From Cryptomeria japonica (Eukaryota > Streptophyta > Pinopsida > Cupressales > Cupressaceae): a stretch of 64,000 nucleotides of DNA. The notes below the pieces were generated by a model, which had not been told where the DNA came from, did no database searches, and worked only from the letters and a program-made list of their open reading frames with translations. Positions 32,433-44,570 of the stretch are shown here, piece after piece. Positions within the stretch are counted from its first letter, which is position 1, and each line of letters starts with the position of its first letter. The translations under genes and the position numbers were made by a program. The stretch covers positions 820,875,896 to 820,939,895 of the forward strand of contig NC_081414.1 of NCBI RefSeq assembly GCF_030272615.1, in the 5' to 3' direction.

Positions 32433-34183
32433 ATGGTTCAGTCATGTAAGCGATTTCCTAGGCCTTGGACTTTGATACCATAGTTGGCACAGGCCAACCT
32501 TGACATTATCGAGAGATGCGGTCTGACGTCCCTTTTGGATATGCCTCGGTTCACTGTGAACTGGGGGTTACTTACAGTGCTCGCAGAGAGGTGGCACAAT
32601 GATACAAACACCTTACACTTTGCCACGGGTGAGATGACAGTCACGCCAGAGGACTGTTACAGGATTCTGCACATACCAGTAGTAGGTTCACTACTACCTT
32701 ATGAGCAGTTGGAGGAGGGTGGCACAGAGGAACTTCACCGCATATTTCACGATGAGACAGTATGCGGATATGAGATCCCTTGGCAGGAGTTCTTAGACTT
32801 GGATTATGCACTACTTCCATTAGTACTGGCAGGGTTTATAGGTGGCTTTCTATGTCCTGACCGCAAGTTGAAGGGACTATCCATGGGATGGGGGCTGGTG
32901 TTAGAGGACATGGTTACACAGGGTCGCAGGTTTGCATGGGGATCAGCTATGCTAGCCCATCTGTACAGGGATTTACACAAGGTGGTATACCTGGGTTACG
33001 ATAGTTTGTCAGCTGGCATGATGCTCCTACAGGTATGGTGCTAGGAGCACATTCCAGCCACCAGGCCATTAGCAGACAGAGATAGGCCCGTTGGATGTGC
33101 CTATGCCTATGAGTACAGGGGTCTAGTTGTCTAGCGGAAGCTGGGCAAACTAGAGCATTGGAGGAGAGTGCTAGATGACATTGATACGGTCACTTGGCGA
33201 CCGTAAATAGGGTGCGAGGTATGGGCAGAGGACGGGCTGGAGATGCCCTATGTTTTATGACGAGATACCTAATCGGGAGGATCCCATTCGTGATTGAGAG
33301 GTTCGTGGTTACCAGAGTTTTGTGACAGTCTGATCGACAGTAGGGTATACCTCAGGGGGCTTTCTTGTATGCACGGTGGAGGTAGGACATACCAGATTAG
33401 GGTCCGACTATTGATAGTGTGGTGGCTATGGAGGAGTTTGTTAGTTTGGCAGGCTAGATATGAGATTATGCCCTGGAGATTTTTGATGCAGGCATGACAG
33501 ATGAGTTTGCCAGATTGTTCACTGTGCGGGTAGTGGCGAGGATATCGGATCCAGAGGAGATGCGGTCGTCATTTGATGATGATGATGATGAGGGAGGTGG
33601 AGACAAGGAGGATGATGAAGATGGTGGGGGAGGATGATAGGGGAGAGGAGATAGAGGGAGGAGAGGAGAGAGAGGTTTGGAGAGAGCAGTGAGATGGGCG
33701 GTGAGAGATAGAGGTAGAGGGGGGTTGGCCCTTGGAGCAGGTGGAGAGGGGAGGGTGAGAGAGGTTTTAGCTACAGTGGGGGGGACTAATGAGGCAACAC
33801 GACCAGTGCAAAGGAGGAGGAAAGATGTGCTACTGCCTCCTACACCGAGGACAGGCAGAGTTAGAGGAGATGCCCCGGAATAGGTACCGCTATGGGTCTG
33901 GATCCCCACTCATGTTGAGGATGCACAAATTAGGACCCTACAGGTGACTGTATAGTAGCTGTAGGCACATGTATTGATATATCAACGACAGATTGCACAA
34001 TTGACCACTAAGCGAGACACGGAGATAGAGCGGTGGGGTTGAGCGGAGGAGCTTGCAACAAGCATACAGAGGGCAGCGGTAGGTGGTCCAATGAGAGACA
34101 CCCTGAGAGAGCTATCTTTGAGAGCTCAGGAGGTGGAGTACTACCGTTGGCACTATGAGGCTGCGATACCCAGGGATCACTGA
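32433..34183 (+). pseudogene. Plant mobile domain (PMD) protein, antisense to gag-pol
   Basis: A frame from ATG 32433 has one TAG (32481-32483) and then 186 open codons to 33044, with further stops and shifts to 34183. Motifs are those of the PMD family: LDMPRFTVNWGLLTVLAERW, then DTNTLHFATGEMTVTPEDCY, LKGLSMGWGLVLED, and after the stop at 33042 the typical EHIPATRPL and TWRPxIGCEVWAEDG. The C-terminal part is an acidic D/E/G run (about 33570-33640), a basic RG-rich part, and a possible coiled coil near the end. Host PMD proteins such as Arabidopsis MAIN and MAIL1 are nuclear and affect transposon silencing. It is convergent with pol, which ends 1.7 kb away. It is broken now, but less so than pol in its first 200 codons. 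Confidence 0.8.
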
Positions 34184-35865
34184 GTACAAAGCTTTACACA
34201 GTCGAGATCTAGTCGATCTCGAGATACTGGGTCGTGGTCCGAGAGCCGAGGTGTGACAGGGCCATCGAGACATGATCCCCCTGGAGATCCAGGGGTGGGG
34301 ACTTCTGGTGCCAGACCATCATCGTCAGGGGATAACCATACTTGAGAGACATTGTCTCTATTGTATTTTTGATCATTGTATTCTTTGTACTGGACACAAA
34401 GATGACAGATTTTGTACATTTTTTATCATTTTTGAGATATATATATACGACATCATTATCTTTGATCATGTGGTGTGTTATATGGATGTATGTGCTTATG
34501 TGTTCTTTGCTTTACTTTATGATGATGCAATGCTTAAATATATGATATAATGTATGATGTAGGATGTATGCTTTGATATGGTTGTGAGATGTATCTTAAA
34601 AATGAGATGTATGGTAATGATATGCTGTGAGATGTATCTTGAAAATGAGATGTATGGTAATGATATGCTGTGAGATGTATCTTGAAAATGAGATGTATGA
34701 TATGATATGCTGTGAGATGTATCTTGAAAATGAGATGTATGGTAATGATATGCTGTGAGATGTATCTTGAAAATGAGATGTATGATATGATATGCTGTGA
34801 GATGTATCTTGAAAATGAGATGTATGGTAATGATATGCTGTGAGATGTATCTTGTATGATATGATATGATATGAGATGTATCTTGAAAATGAGATGTATG
34901 ATATGATATGCAACTAATTATTTTTGGTAGCATCCTCATTCTGTATTTGCCATCCTGATACAACCATATGTTGTTTTCTTTCTTTGTAGGTATCATCATT
35001 GAGCATTGATTTGTTTAGGATATGTTGAAAATTTATACAAGCACAATGGTATAATTGAACCATAATGACCTGAGAAAAATTTACATGATGTTTGATTTTG
35101 CAAGATAGCACAAGCATCAAGGTATAATTGAACCAGGACGACCTGAGTGCGGATTGCATGTAAACAGACAAGATTAAATCATTTGTATGCATGAAGTGGA
35201 ATCATGCCTTTAGTGATATTCAATGTATCACATCTCAAGGCAAGTATTCACACAGTACAAGTGATCGCCTCCCAAACAGAAGACTAAGAAAATATTGGAG
35301 GTTCCCCATGATCTCTAGCTGTGAAGCATTTAGTGAGAAAAGGGAGAGAATCCAATAATTTTAAAAGTTCAAAATGCAAAAATAGTTAAGATTTTATGCG
35401 ATAATGCAACATTTACTACTTCAGAAAATCATCCATCCTTGGTATTTCTGTGATTCTTTGTTTTGTTTTGTGATGAAACGTAGTTTTGTTTGTTGGATGC
35501 AATGCTTCTGAGTTTTGGAAATAGTTTTGATGATTTATTGCCCCTAGTTGAGTGTGCCTCTTGATGTGAATATGTACAGTGATTTCCAAGCCATGGTGGA
35601 ATGTGGTAAGAGGATATATATGGATAGACTAGGATAGTGACTACGCTAAGTATGTCCTGAATGGGTATGTGTTAAGTGTTAGGTGATGGCCGATAGTGTT
35701 TTGATAAAATGGTATGGATATAGATAGAGGAGCCATCCTTTCACAATAGTGCCTATTTACCAGGTTTTCACCAGTTGCTTTTATTGTACCTTTTTATTTG
35801 CTTTTTTTGAATTTTTTTGCTTCTTTTTTTTGGCTTGTTTTGGCTTTTTCCGTGCATTAGATTAC
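34184..35865. other. Spacer between convergent PMD and pol units
   Basis: Non-coding. Holds a minisatellite (34585-34910). The block ATTTACCAGGTTTTCACCAG (35757-35776) recurs in LARD-B near 10345-10361. Next to it is a T-rich run (35790-35840) just after the pol stop. It is the likely shared 3' end region of both transcripts. Confidence 0.6.
34585..34910. repeat. Minisatellite, 42-43 bp unit, ~7.5 copies
   Basis: Units read TGAGATGTATCTTGAAAATG followed by AGATGTATG(G/A)TA and ATGATATGCTG, in two alternating length forms. The high similarity between units suggests recent expansion. The minus-strand frames across it are translations of the repeat. Confidence 0.9.
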
Positions 35866-37314
35866 TCAAGTGTAGTACTTCTTCAGATGGATGTTGTTAG
35901 TTGGTTCGTCAAGTACATCTCCTTCTGAAGTTGTTAGCTGATAGGCACCTGATCCATAGACTGATATGATGCCATAGGGACCCAACCAGTTAGGTTCAAA
36001 CTTCCCTTTCTTTTCTCGATCTTGCTGATTTCTTGGATTTTCTTTGAGGACTAGATCACCAACTTTGAAGTTGCGAGGGATGACCTTGTGATTGTAGCTC
36101 CTGCACATGCATTGCTGATATGCCTTGAGATGAGTGTAAGCATGTTGACATCTTTCATCTAATAGTTCAAGTTCTTGCAGTCGATTAACTCGATACTCTT
36201 CATCAGGGATTAAACCTTTCAAAGAGACTCTGAGAGATGGGATTTCTACCTCCAGGGGTAAAAAGGCTTCTGATCTATATACCAATGAGTATGGTGTTGC
36301 TCCTGTAGGTGTGTGGATGCTGGTTCTATATGCCCAAAGTGCTGGATTAAGATGTACGTGCCAATCTTTACCTGCATCATTTACTATTTTCTTTAGAATC
36401 TTTAGTATTGTCTTGTTAGATGCTTCTGCTTGACCATTCCCCTATGGGTAGTATGGTGTAGAGAACCGATGTTGGATTTTGAATTTTTCACATAGTTCTT
36501 GGACATCTTGGTTTTTGAAAGGTCGTCCATTATCTGTGATGATTGAACTTGGAATACCATATCTGCAGATCAGATAGTTTAGGATAAAAGAGGCAATTTG
36601 TTTCCTAGTTACTATGGTCACAGGAACTACTTCTATCCATTTGGTAAAGTATTCTGTTGCAGTTATAATGAACTTTTGTCCATTTGAAGATGAAGGATGA
36701 ATTTTGCCAACTAAGTCTAGTCCCCACTGACAAAAGGGCCAAGATGTTGTAAATGGTTGTAGTTCCTATGCTAGTGCATGTATCAGATTGCCATGGATCT
36801 GACATTTAGGACATTTCTTGGTGAAGTGGTATGAATCTTTCTCCATTGTAGGCTAGTAGTATCCCATCCTTAGAAGCTTTTTAGCAAGAGTAGTACCACT
36901 TGAATGTGTGCCACAAATACCTTTATGAAGCTCATGTAAAGCGGAATTAGAATCATGACAATCAAGGCAACGAAGAAGAGTACCAACTAGACCTCGACGG
37001 TACAAAGTATCAGCAGTAAGGGTATAACGGACAGCTTGCCGGATAAAATTACATTTCTGGTTACGAGATTGGTCAATGGGTAAGATATTGTTCTTGAGGT
37101 AGTCATATATCGATACATATAACGGAGAATCTGAACCTGTCAAGGCATAGATAACATGGGATTCATAGTGGTCATAAGCTGGGGAGAATAGTTGCTCTAC
37201 CAGGAACTCGTAATGACTCTGTTGCTCTAGAATTTGTAGTAATGAAGCGATAGTAGCCATTGCATCGGCTGCTTTGTTGTTCAACCTTGGTATTTGCTCG
37301 AAGGTGATGTGCAC
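35866..37314 (-). pseudogene. Gypsy-G integrase
   Basis: Integrase joins element DNA to the genome. The N-terminal HHCC region is at about 36960-36790 (HKGICGTHS, then CPKCQIHG). The three acidic sites are all kept: GLDLVGKIHP, IITDNGRPF and GNGQAEASNK. The C-terminal part reads FKVGDLVLKENPRNQQ and FEPNWLGPYGIISVYGSGAY and stops at 35866 with no chromodomain, as in Tat elements. It is in frame with RNase H upstream; stops occur near 36850, 36768 and 36448. Confidence 0.95.
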
Positions 37315-37320
37315 AAAATA

Positions 37321-38067
37321 CTATTTGAAGTCATCCACCATTCGCTTGTAGGGTAGCAGCTTGTCATCCTTTGTCTGATAGTCATTGTTGATTTGATTGA
37401 CGACTAGTTGTGAGTCACCGTAGACTTTTAACTTTGTGATTTTCCATTCTACGACCATTTTGATGCCTATAACCAATGCCTCATATTCAGCCACATTATT
37501 TGTGCATGGGAACATAAGCCTATATGATCTTGGTATAGTGTTTCCTGAACCATGTTGTGTGTAGGATCTGTCAAAGTATAGGGTCCATTGTTTGGTAGAA
37601 ATAGTAAGAACGTCCCTATCCAAAAATTCAATCTCCATAGTTTGTTTTCCTAGTAGTGGTGCTTCAGCCAACTGATCTGCAATTGCTTGTCCTTTGATGG
37701 CTCATCTTTCTGTGTATTGGATGTCGAATTCACTAAGAATCATGACCCATTTGGCTAATCATCCCGTAAGAGCTGCTTTGCTGAGTAGATATTTGAGAGG
37801 ATCAATTTTTGCCACTAGCTTAATTGTGTGTGGTAGCATATAATGTTGGAACTTCTGAGATGCGAAGACCACTGTTAGGCAAGCCTTTTTAATGAATGTA
37901 TAGTTGAGTTCATAGCCATTCAATGTCCTACTGATATAGTATATGGTGCGTTCCTTTCCTTGTTGATCTTCTTGTGCCAATAGTGCCCCTAGCGATATAT
38001 CTATTGTTGAGATATATAGGATAAGTGGCTTTCCTGCAATTGGTGGTACCAAAACTGGTGGATTCAT
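37321..38067 (-). pseudogene. Gypsy-G RNase H pair
   Basis: First comes the reverse-transcriptase-linked RNase H (PLILYISTIDISLGALLAQ, then FASQKFQHYMLPH). After a stop at 37759 and a short connector there is a second RNase H (WTLYFDRSYTQHGSGN, NVAEYEALVIGIKMV, VYGDSQLVVNQI), which keeps its acidic residues. Two RNase H domains in a row are known from the Tat lineage. All pieces share one frame. Confidence 0.9.
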
Positions 38068-38070
38068 CAG

Positions 38071-39252
38071 GTACTGTTTGATTTGATAAAAGGATTCTGC
38101 ACACTTGGTCTCCCATCTGAATGGTACATTTTTGTGTAGTAAATGGTTAAATGGTAGACTTTTATCTGCTAGCTAAGCGATGAATCACCTGATTGATTGA
38201 AGTTGTCCTTGTAGAGATCTGAGTTGACTTATATTCTTTGGTGGTGGCATTTCCATAATGGGTTGTACCTTTGCTATATCTACTTCAATACCTTTAGCTG
38301 AGACTATGTAGCCTAGTAACTTGCCTGATGTAACCCCAAAGACACACTTCTTAGGGTTCAGCCTGACTTGGAATTTCTCCAATCGATCAAAGATCTTTGT
38401 TAGGATACTGAGATGTTCTGCTCTAGTGAAGGATTTAGCTAGTAAATTATCCACGTAATCTTCCATAAATGTGTGCATCATATCATGAAAGATAGTTGTC
38501 ATTGCTCTTTGATAAGTGGCCCCTGCATTCTTTAAGCCAAAAGGCATAACATTCCAACAGTATGTTCACCAAGGATAGGTGAACGTGGTTTTATCTTGAT
38601 CTTCTGGGGTTATTTTGATTTGATTATAGCCTAAAAAACCGTCCATTAGTGATAGCATTGCATGGCCTGCTGTGAGGTCCACAATTATGTCGATACTGGG
38701 TAGAGGAAAGTCATCTTTTGGACAAGCTTTGTTGAGGTCTTTGAAGTCAGTGCATATTCTGATACTACCATCTAGTTTTGATACTGGAACGATGTTGGAA
38801 ATCCATTCTGCATAGTCAATGGGTCAGATGAATCCGACATCTGATAGTTTCTTTAGTTTAGTTTTGACCATGAGTGCCACCTATGGATTCATCTTTCGTA
38901 GCTTTTTCTTGATTAGTTTAACTCCTGAAGAGATGGACAAATGATGCATGATTAAGTGTGGGTCCACCCCGGGCATATCAGCATATGACCAAGCAAAGTT
39001 AATTTGTTGTTCTCTAAAGAAAATGATGAATGCTGATCTTTCTTCCTCTGTTAGAGATTCTGCATGGTGTAGGTTTCTGACTGCTTCTGTGGTACCAATG
39101 TTGATTGATTGAGTAGGCTCAATCAATATGGGTGATCGTTCATGAAAGTGCTCAGGAAGAGTGTCAAGTCTCCCATTGTTAGGTGCCTTAATAAGGTTTT
39201 CACCCTCAGATGCGTCCTTTATTTTTACTTTTTTGTGATCTAGAGCTACCAT
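38071..39252 (-). pseudogene. Gypsy-G reverse transcriptase
   Basis: Frame from the SINIGTTEAVRNLHHAESLT lead-in through the fingers and palm (IRICTDFKDLNKACPKDDFP, LMDGFLGYNQI, MPFGLKNAGATYQRAM) to the thumb. The catalytic box is YVDN at about 38446-38457 where YVDD is expected, a G-to-A change at the second catalytic Asp. Stops are at 38878-38880, near 38825 and near 38565. The enzyme is dead as read. Confidence 0.95.
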
Positions 39253-40667
39253 TGACTGGTTTTCAGCATCAGATCTTTTACTTGGTTCATTTTTGTGACC
39301 GAGAGACTTGGCACTCCTGGGTTTGCAGACATCGTTACTTTGTTCACTGGTAGAGCCTGTTTCCGGATTTACGGTACATAGGTAATGGATAATAGATTCA
39401 TCATCTGGGAAAATTGGTATATCATGGATTTCAGGTTCATCCTAGTCGATGAGGTCAGGAAAGACAAGCGGTAAGGAATCGTTAGGTGGATCAAGTTCTG
39501 CTACTGTAAGTGTTAGGACAGAGTGTTCATCGTGATTGTTCTTGGTTTTAAAGAAGTCCAGGATTTTGTCGAGGTCTTCGATGGTATTATCTTCCGCATA
39601 GACTTGTTCATAATGTTTCTGTTCACTTTCCTTCGCGCCATAGATATTCTACGGTCCAAATTCAAGAGGTCTATCTTTTGTGTTATGTTCTTCTTGAGAA
39701 AGGGATATGGAATTAGTATCATTAGGGATATCTGTAGTAGCATTGGAGCAGGTACCCCATTCATATTCATTGGAATAGTCTCAGAGGCATCATCCCAGAT
39801 TCTATCAGTGCTGTAAATTGGTATGTTGTATGGTGAAAACAAATCTTTGATAATGGATACCATTTTGATAGTTTTTGTTGATTCTGTGTCAGATCCGGCT
39901 TCTATTTTTTATATTTGTTCATAGACTGTGCTTCTTCAGGGAGAAACAAAGGTATCCGGAGATGATATTATTTGTTCTTGAGATATTGGTGTTTGAATAT
40001 GAGCTACTACTGTAGATATGGCCCTTTTATGTTTTAGAAGCTTTTCTTGATGTAATTTCTGATCTTGATATTCCCGTGCCTTGCGGATTGTTTCTGCTGA
40101 TTCAAAGAGTGCTTCCTGCCAGGATTCTTCTTTGTACTTCTTCTTTACTTTCTATTGAGGTTTTGTAGTTAGGTGGGGTGGCCTTTTTAATAGGAAAGTG
40201 AGCTCACAACCCAATTCTATCTTATCTCTATTAGGTTGTGAAGGAAGATCTATACGTTCAGTGACTCCTTTGCATTTCCCAATAGGTCCTTTATCGTCAT
40301 ATCCCATTTGCTACATGATTAAGTATCCTTTTCCATACGGGTGTGTAGGTAGAACAATGTCCAGAGCAGCTGCTTTGTTATCTTCTTCCTCATCTTTGTA
40401 TAACTAGCTAAGAATATCCTTGTCTTTTGATTCATGTGCTAGAGTGCCCAATTGGATGAAGGTACCATCAAATTTGGTGATGGGCTGAGTTACCAGATGC
40501 TTTGATGTAGTAGGCAATCCATGAGATTTGGGTGATGTCGATAATTTAGCCAAACATAGGGGCTCCAAAGAGTATTCTCCCATACCTTGGTCTTTGATTT
40601 GCATTTGCTGCTTGAAATCTCTAGATAATGAGTTGGGCTTTGCTGTTTGTAGATCTAATGTTGAAGA
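39253..40667 (-). pseudogene. Gypsy-G protease-RT linker with G-patch-like segment
   Basis: Acidic and low-complexity, carrying most of the damage: about five stops and the element's only frameshift (between 39513 and 39252). Around 40270-40330 it reads QMGYDDKGPIGKCKGVTE, resembling a G-patch (MGY, spaced glycines), an RNA-binding segment also found after protease in some retroviruses. The KAREYQDQKLHQEKLLKHKR stretch (near 40030-40090) is likely helical. The G-patch call is by motif only. Confidence 0.5.
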
Positions 40668-41405
40668 TCACCGCTTTTCTCTATTATGAGGAACCAAACT
40701 ATCCTGGGCTGCCCCCATTGCATTACAATGTTGAAATGGATTGTGATCAGCAGATATGGAGATTTCTTGTCTGTCATAAGGAAATTTGACACATTGGTGA
40801 TATGTAGAAGGCACTGCCTGCATTTCATGTATCCAGGGTCGCCCTAACAAAATATTGTAGGTGAGATCTATGTCTAAGACCTGACATATAGTATCCTTTT
40901 GCATTGGTCCCACTTGAATGGGTAACATCACGGTTCCTTTAGAGGACCTTTCCTCATCATCGTATGCCTTTATGGTAATCTTCTTGCAAGGATCAATAGA
41001 CTCTTCTAAGAAGTCTAATGCACGGATAAGCTTTAAAGTACATATATTAAGTCCGGCTCCTCCATCTATTAAGACTATTTTTACTTGGTGTTTGCAAACA
41101 ATGACTTCGATATGGAGAGGAGTGTTATGCGGATGACTCAAGGAAGCATTGTCATGCTCTGAGAAGGTGAGGTTATGAGGTCCTATTATATGGGCGACCA
41201 TGGCTTGAAATCTGTCCGTATCCAGATTTTGAGGTACATTGGTTTCCAATAGTGCTTGCTCCAATATGTTTTTGTGTTTGGGTGAGAGTTTCAACAATTC
41301 TAGTATAGATATCTGAGCTGGAGTTTTGCATAGTTGGCTAACCAAGTCATATTGGATCTTTGGTGTAGTAGTTGTAGGTGCAGTATGTCCTTTTAAGACA
41401 TATTT
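40668..41405 (-). pseudogene. Gypsy-G aspartic protease
   Basis: Retropepsin-like protease that would cut the polyprotein. The active site reads KIVLIDGGAGLNICTL (Asp near 41065), with DGGAG in place of DTGAS, a known Tat-type variant. The flap side ends ILLGRPWIHEMQAVPSTYH, also typical of this lineage. It is open for 225 codons and in frame with gag upstream. Confidence 0.88.
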
Positions 41406-41408
41406 CTA

Positions 41409-43331
41409 AGTTTGGGTTGTCACATTGACAGATTCATGATCATGCTCATCTCAGATGGTGATGACATTTACTTGATGATCTTCAGCTGATCTGTGATTTA
41501 TGGTGTTGTTGTAGATATGGTTGATATGAGCTCCGCGTGTATCATTCAAGGTTGAAGCTCCATCTTTGTTGTAATTTGGAAGAGGATTTTTAAAGGCTCC
41601 ATGATCACCATTTGTTTTGAGACCATCTACCGTTAAGTCACCTCGATCAATCATGTCTTGCACAATGTTTTTCAATCTCATGCAATCGTTCGTCCGATGA
41701 CCCTTGTTACAATGGAAATCACAATAGTGTGAATCGTTCCATCAAGGTGGTTTGATTTGGGGTTCATAGTTGCTCATTGCCGGCAAGGAGAGAATTTTAT
41801 TTGCCAGAAGTTCTTTAAATGCTGATTCTAGTGATTGCCCCAGTGGTGTGAAGACACGCTTGTGGAAATTGTTTGTATTATCGCGTGAATTGTTGTTAGG
41901 TTCTAGATTTGCATTTTTGCTTTGAGTATCTTTGGTGTTGTTTGCGTTGAGTTGTCCTTGATTGGAATTTGGTGCATATGTGTTAGCATTTGGATTAGCA
42001 TTTTTAGGATTTTTCATAGTTTGAGGATTTCCGAATAATGCAAGCAGTGGTTGCTTAGATTTGGGATCATGTGATTCATTGTTGCCTTCATTTTTGTTTC
42101 GAGTCCAAAATTGAGATTTGTCCAAGTTGCTGTTGTTCTGGTTATTGTAGTTTGATGAGTTTGTTCCTTCCTTGTAGAATTTGAGTGTTCCCTTTTTGAC
42201 ACATGCTTCCTCTACTTGAATGCCATTTTCAATCAATTTAGCGAAAGACGGTATGCATTGGAGTTTTAGCCTGTAACTCATTTCACCATTCAAGTTGTCG
42301 ATGAAGATCTCCATTTTCTCCTTTTCAGGAATATCTTGAGGATATCGTGATACCATACGCCGCCAGCGTTGAAGGAAAATCATGAATGTTTCATTGTTCT
42401 TTTGTTTGGTGTTGCAGACATCTAGCATGGTTATGGCACGTTGGATGTTATAGGAGTATTGTGTTATGAACTTGTTAACCAATTCATCAAACGATGTGAT
42501 AGGTGGTGTAATTTTGGATCACCATTCCATTGTTTGTCCTCCCAAGCTTCTTGGGAATAACCTCATCAGATAGGTGTCATCATGAGCAAACTCAAGACTC
42601 ATGGTACAAAATTCTCTGACATGATCACGGGGATCACTTTTTCCATTGTACTTGTCAAATTTAGGCACGTCTAAGTTTGGAGGAAAAGGGATCATGCACA
42701 ATCTTCTGTCAAAAGGATAAGGATAGATTTCGTTTAAAGAGTACCGTACTATTGTCCCTTGTTGCATGTCCTGCATTTGCCTTTGTAACATTTGCATTTG
42801 TTGAGCAAGGGCAGCCAAAGGTACATTGTCTTGTCGAGGGAAAAGTTCTTCCCTTGTATTGATCCTAGGTTGAAATGGTGTTTGGAATGGTATATTTTGC
42901 TCGGGAAGGTATTGTCTTGGTGTATGTTGCTCCGGTATGTTTTGATCAGAGATGTTTTGCATTGGTGGATTTTGTTCTGGTATGTTTTGATCCAGGATGT
43001 TTTGTTCAGGGTCTCGAATTTCTGTTTCTCATTGTCGCTCTTGATATTTGTACTACTGAGGTTGTGTCCTAAACACGTCTGTGTCAAGGTTGTCAGGGAG
43101 TTTTACTCCTTTACTTGTGAGCATGAGCAAATATATTTCTTTGTCATTTTTCATAAGCCTTTCTACAAGCTTTTGGAATGAAGCGTTTTCCTGACATTCC
43201 TGAAGAAGTGCTTCAGAAATTTCAGTCTCCTCTAGGTGTGGACCTTCAAAAGGATTTGACAACCTTCGATTCATACTAGACTCTGTGTGTGTCTCGCTTT
43301 GTTGGTTTCTTTGAGAGCGAGTAATAGGCAT
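41409..43331 (-). pseudogene. Gypsy-G gag
   Basis: The first ATG (43331) gives MPITRSQRNQQ. An N-terminal helical part is followed by QNIPEQ-type short repeats (about 42880-43010) and the coiled-coil LAALAQQMQMLQRQMQ. The capsid region has FDKYNGKSDPRDHVREF and FMIFLQRWRRMVSRYP. The nucleocapsid knuckle is YCDFHCNKGHRTNDC near 41682-41735, of the Tat form with Phe-His after the first Cys. Stops at 43053, about 43029, 42519, 41742 and 41451 are all in one frame. Confidence 0.9.
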
Positions 43332-44184
43332 TTTAGTAGAAACTTTCAGTGACGAAGGGGACAAAATCCTCGTTGATATGTTGCTTGGGGGTGGGTGGTT
43401 CTAGTCAAGGTGTGTTATAAGTGATACACTCATCAGGCAAGAATGTTGGATTGATCTTTCCTCCGTGGTTTACGATTTGATTAAAATAAGACTTTTGACA
43501 ATATGCTCTTGTTTTTAAAGGCTCTTTGTCAAATTCGTTGGATTTGTTTTGGATATAACGTTTGACGTGATGAAGGAATACCCGATGAGATTTGAAGAGT
43601 TGACGATTGATGTATAAAAACTTATTTCTCTTAATGAATTTGGAAAAACTAGGTTGTTGTTTCTTCAACGTGATGTTACGATAAAGGCTCTTTCTTCTCA
43701 AAATATGGGGATTAGTCATGCATGAGTGATCAATGGTTTCCTTTGATTTGTTTGGATTCAGTTGATCTTGTTTTGAAAATTTCAAGTCTTACTTTATCAA
43801 AATGAAGGTTTAGATGCCCCTTCATGACAAAGTGTGTCAAATGATATGGATAAAAGCCTCCCGATATGGAGACTTGATTTGACAACCTAAAATTGTTTAA
43901 ACAAGTGTTTTTGAGATGAAATCCGTGAGATGGTAAAGGATTCTGTCGATACTTATGATGAGGTTTCCGGATTATGATAAGATAGATATGTTTTATCGTG
44001 TGATCAGTTTCGGATTTTTACAACGTTTGTTTTGATACAAATTTATCTCAAGAAATAACCTTTAAAGTTTTGTTTTTGCTACTCCACTTTGATGAAAAAA
44101 TGTGGTTGATGAAAAGAGGCTTTTGAAAATGTTTTCAAAAATTTTAAAATTCCTCACTGTTTTGCCCCTTGTCTATATGTCTTT

Positions 44185-44570
44185 GGTCATGTGCTAAAAC
44201 AGAGACGAAATGCGCTACCAAAATTACTCTACATGCTAAAAGAATGACCACATGCGCTAGGCTACCCCCAAACACGGGCTAAAGATTTGACTGTTCAAAA
44301 ATTTGTTTTCTGCCTGTTTAAAAATTTACGTGCTAACCTGGGTCTGTGACATGCTAACTTTTAAACCTGATGCACTAATGTTTGGTTGCTACACGCTAAG
44401 CTGATGCTTCCACTCGCTAGACTGTTTCTCTAATGCACTAAATGGTTTGACACTGTTTTGATTTTGGGATAAAATGCTGCTGTTTGGAATAGACGCACTA
44501 ACTTAATGGTTTGATGTGCTAACTTAAATACCCTAAGCGCTAAGGAGTTGTCCCCACGTGCTAATCTGCC
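44185..44570 (-). repeat. TAGCGCAT motif array 1, Gypsy-G leader
   Basis: About 15 copies seen on the plus strand as ATGCGCTA and variants (TGCACTA, TGTGCTA, CATGCTA), that is TAGCGCAT in the sense of the gag-pol transcript. Most variants lie at the central CpG. Confidence 0.8.

Noticed and set aside
34517..34999. 160-codon minus frame with SYHTSHFQDTSH repeats
   Set aside because: Translation of the 42-43 bp minisatellite.
43405..43785. 126-codon minus frame in the Gypsy-G leader
   Set aside because: No ATG at its start, a stop just upstream and no domain; left as leader rather than a gene.
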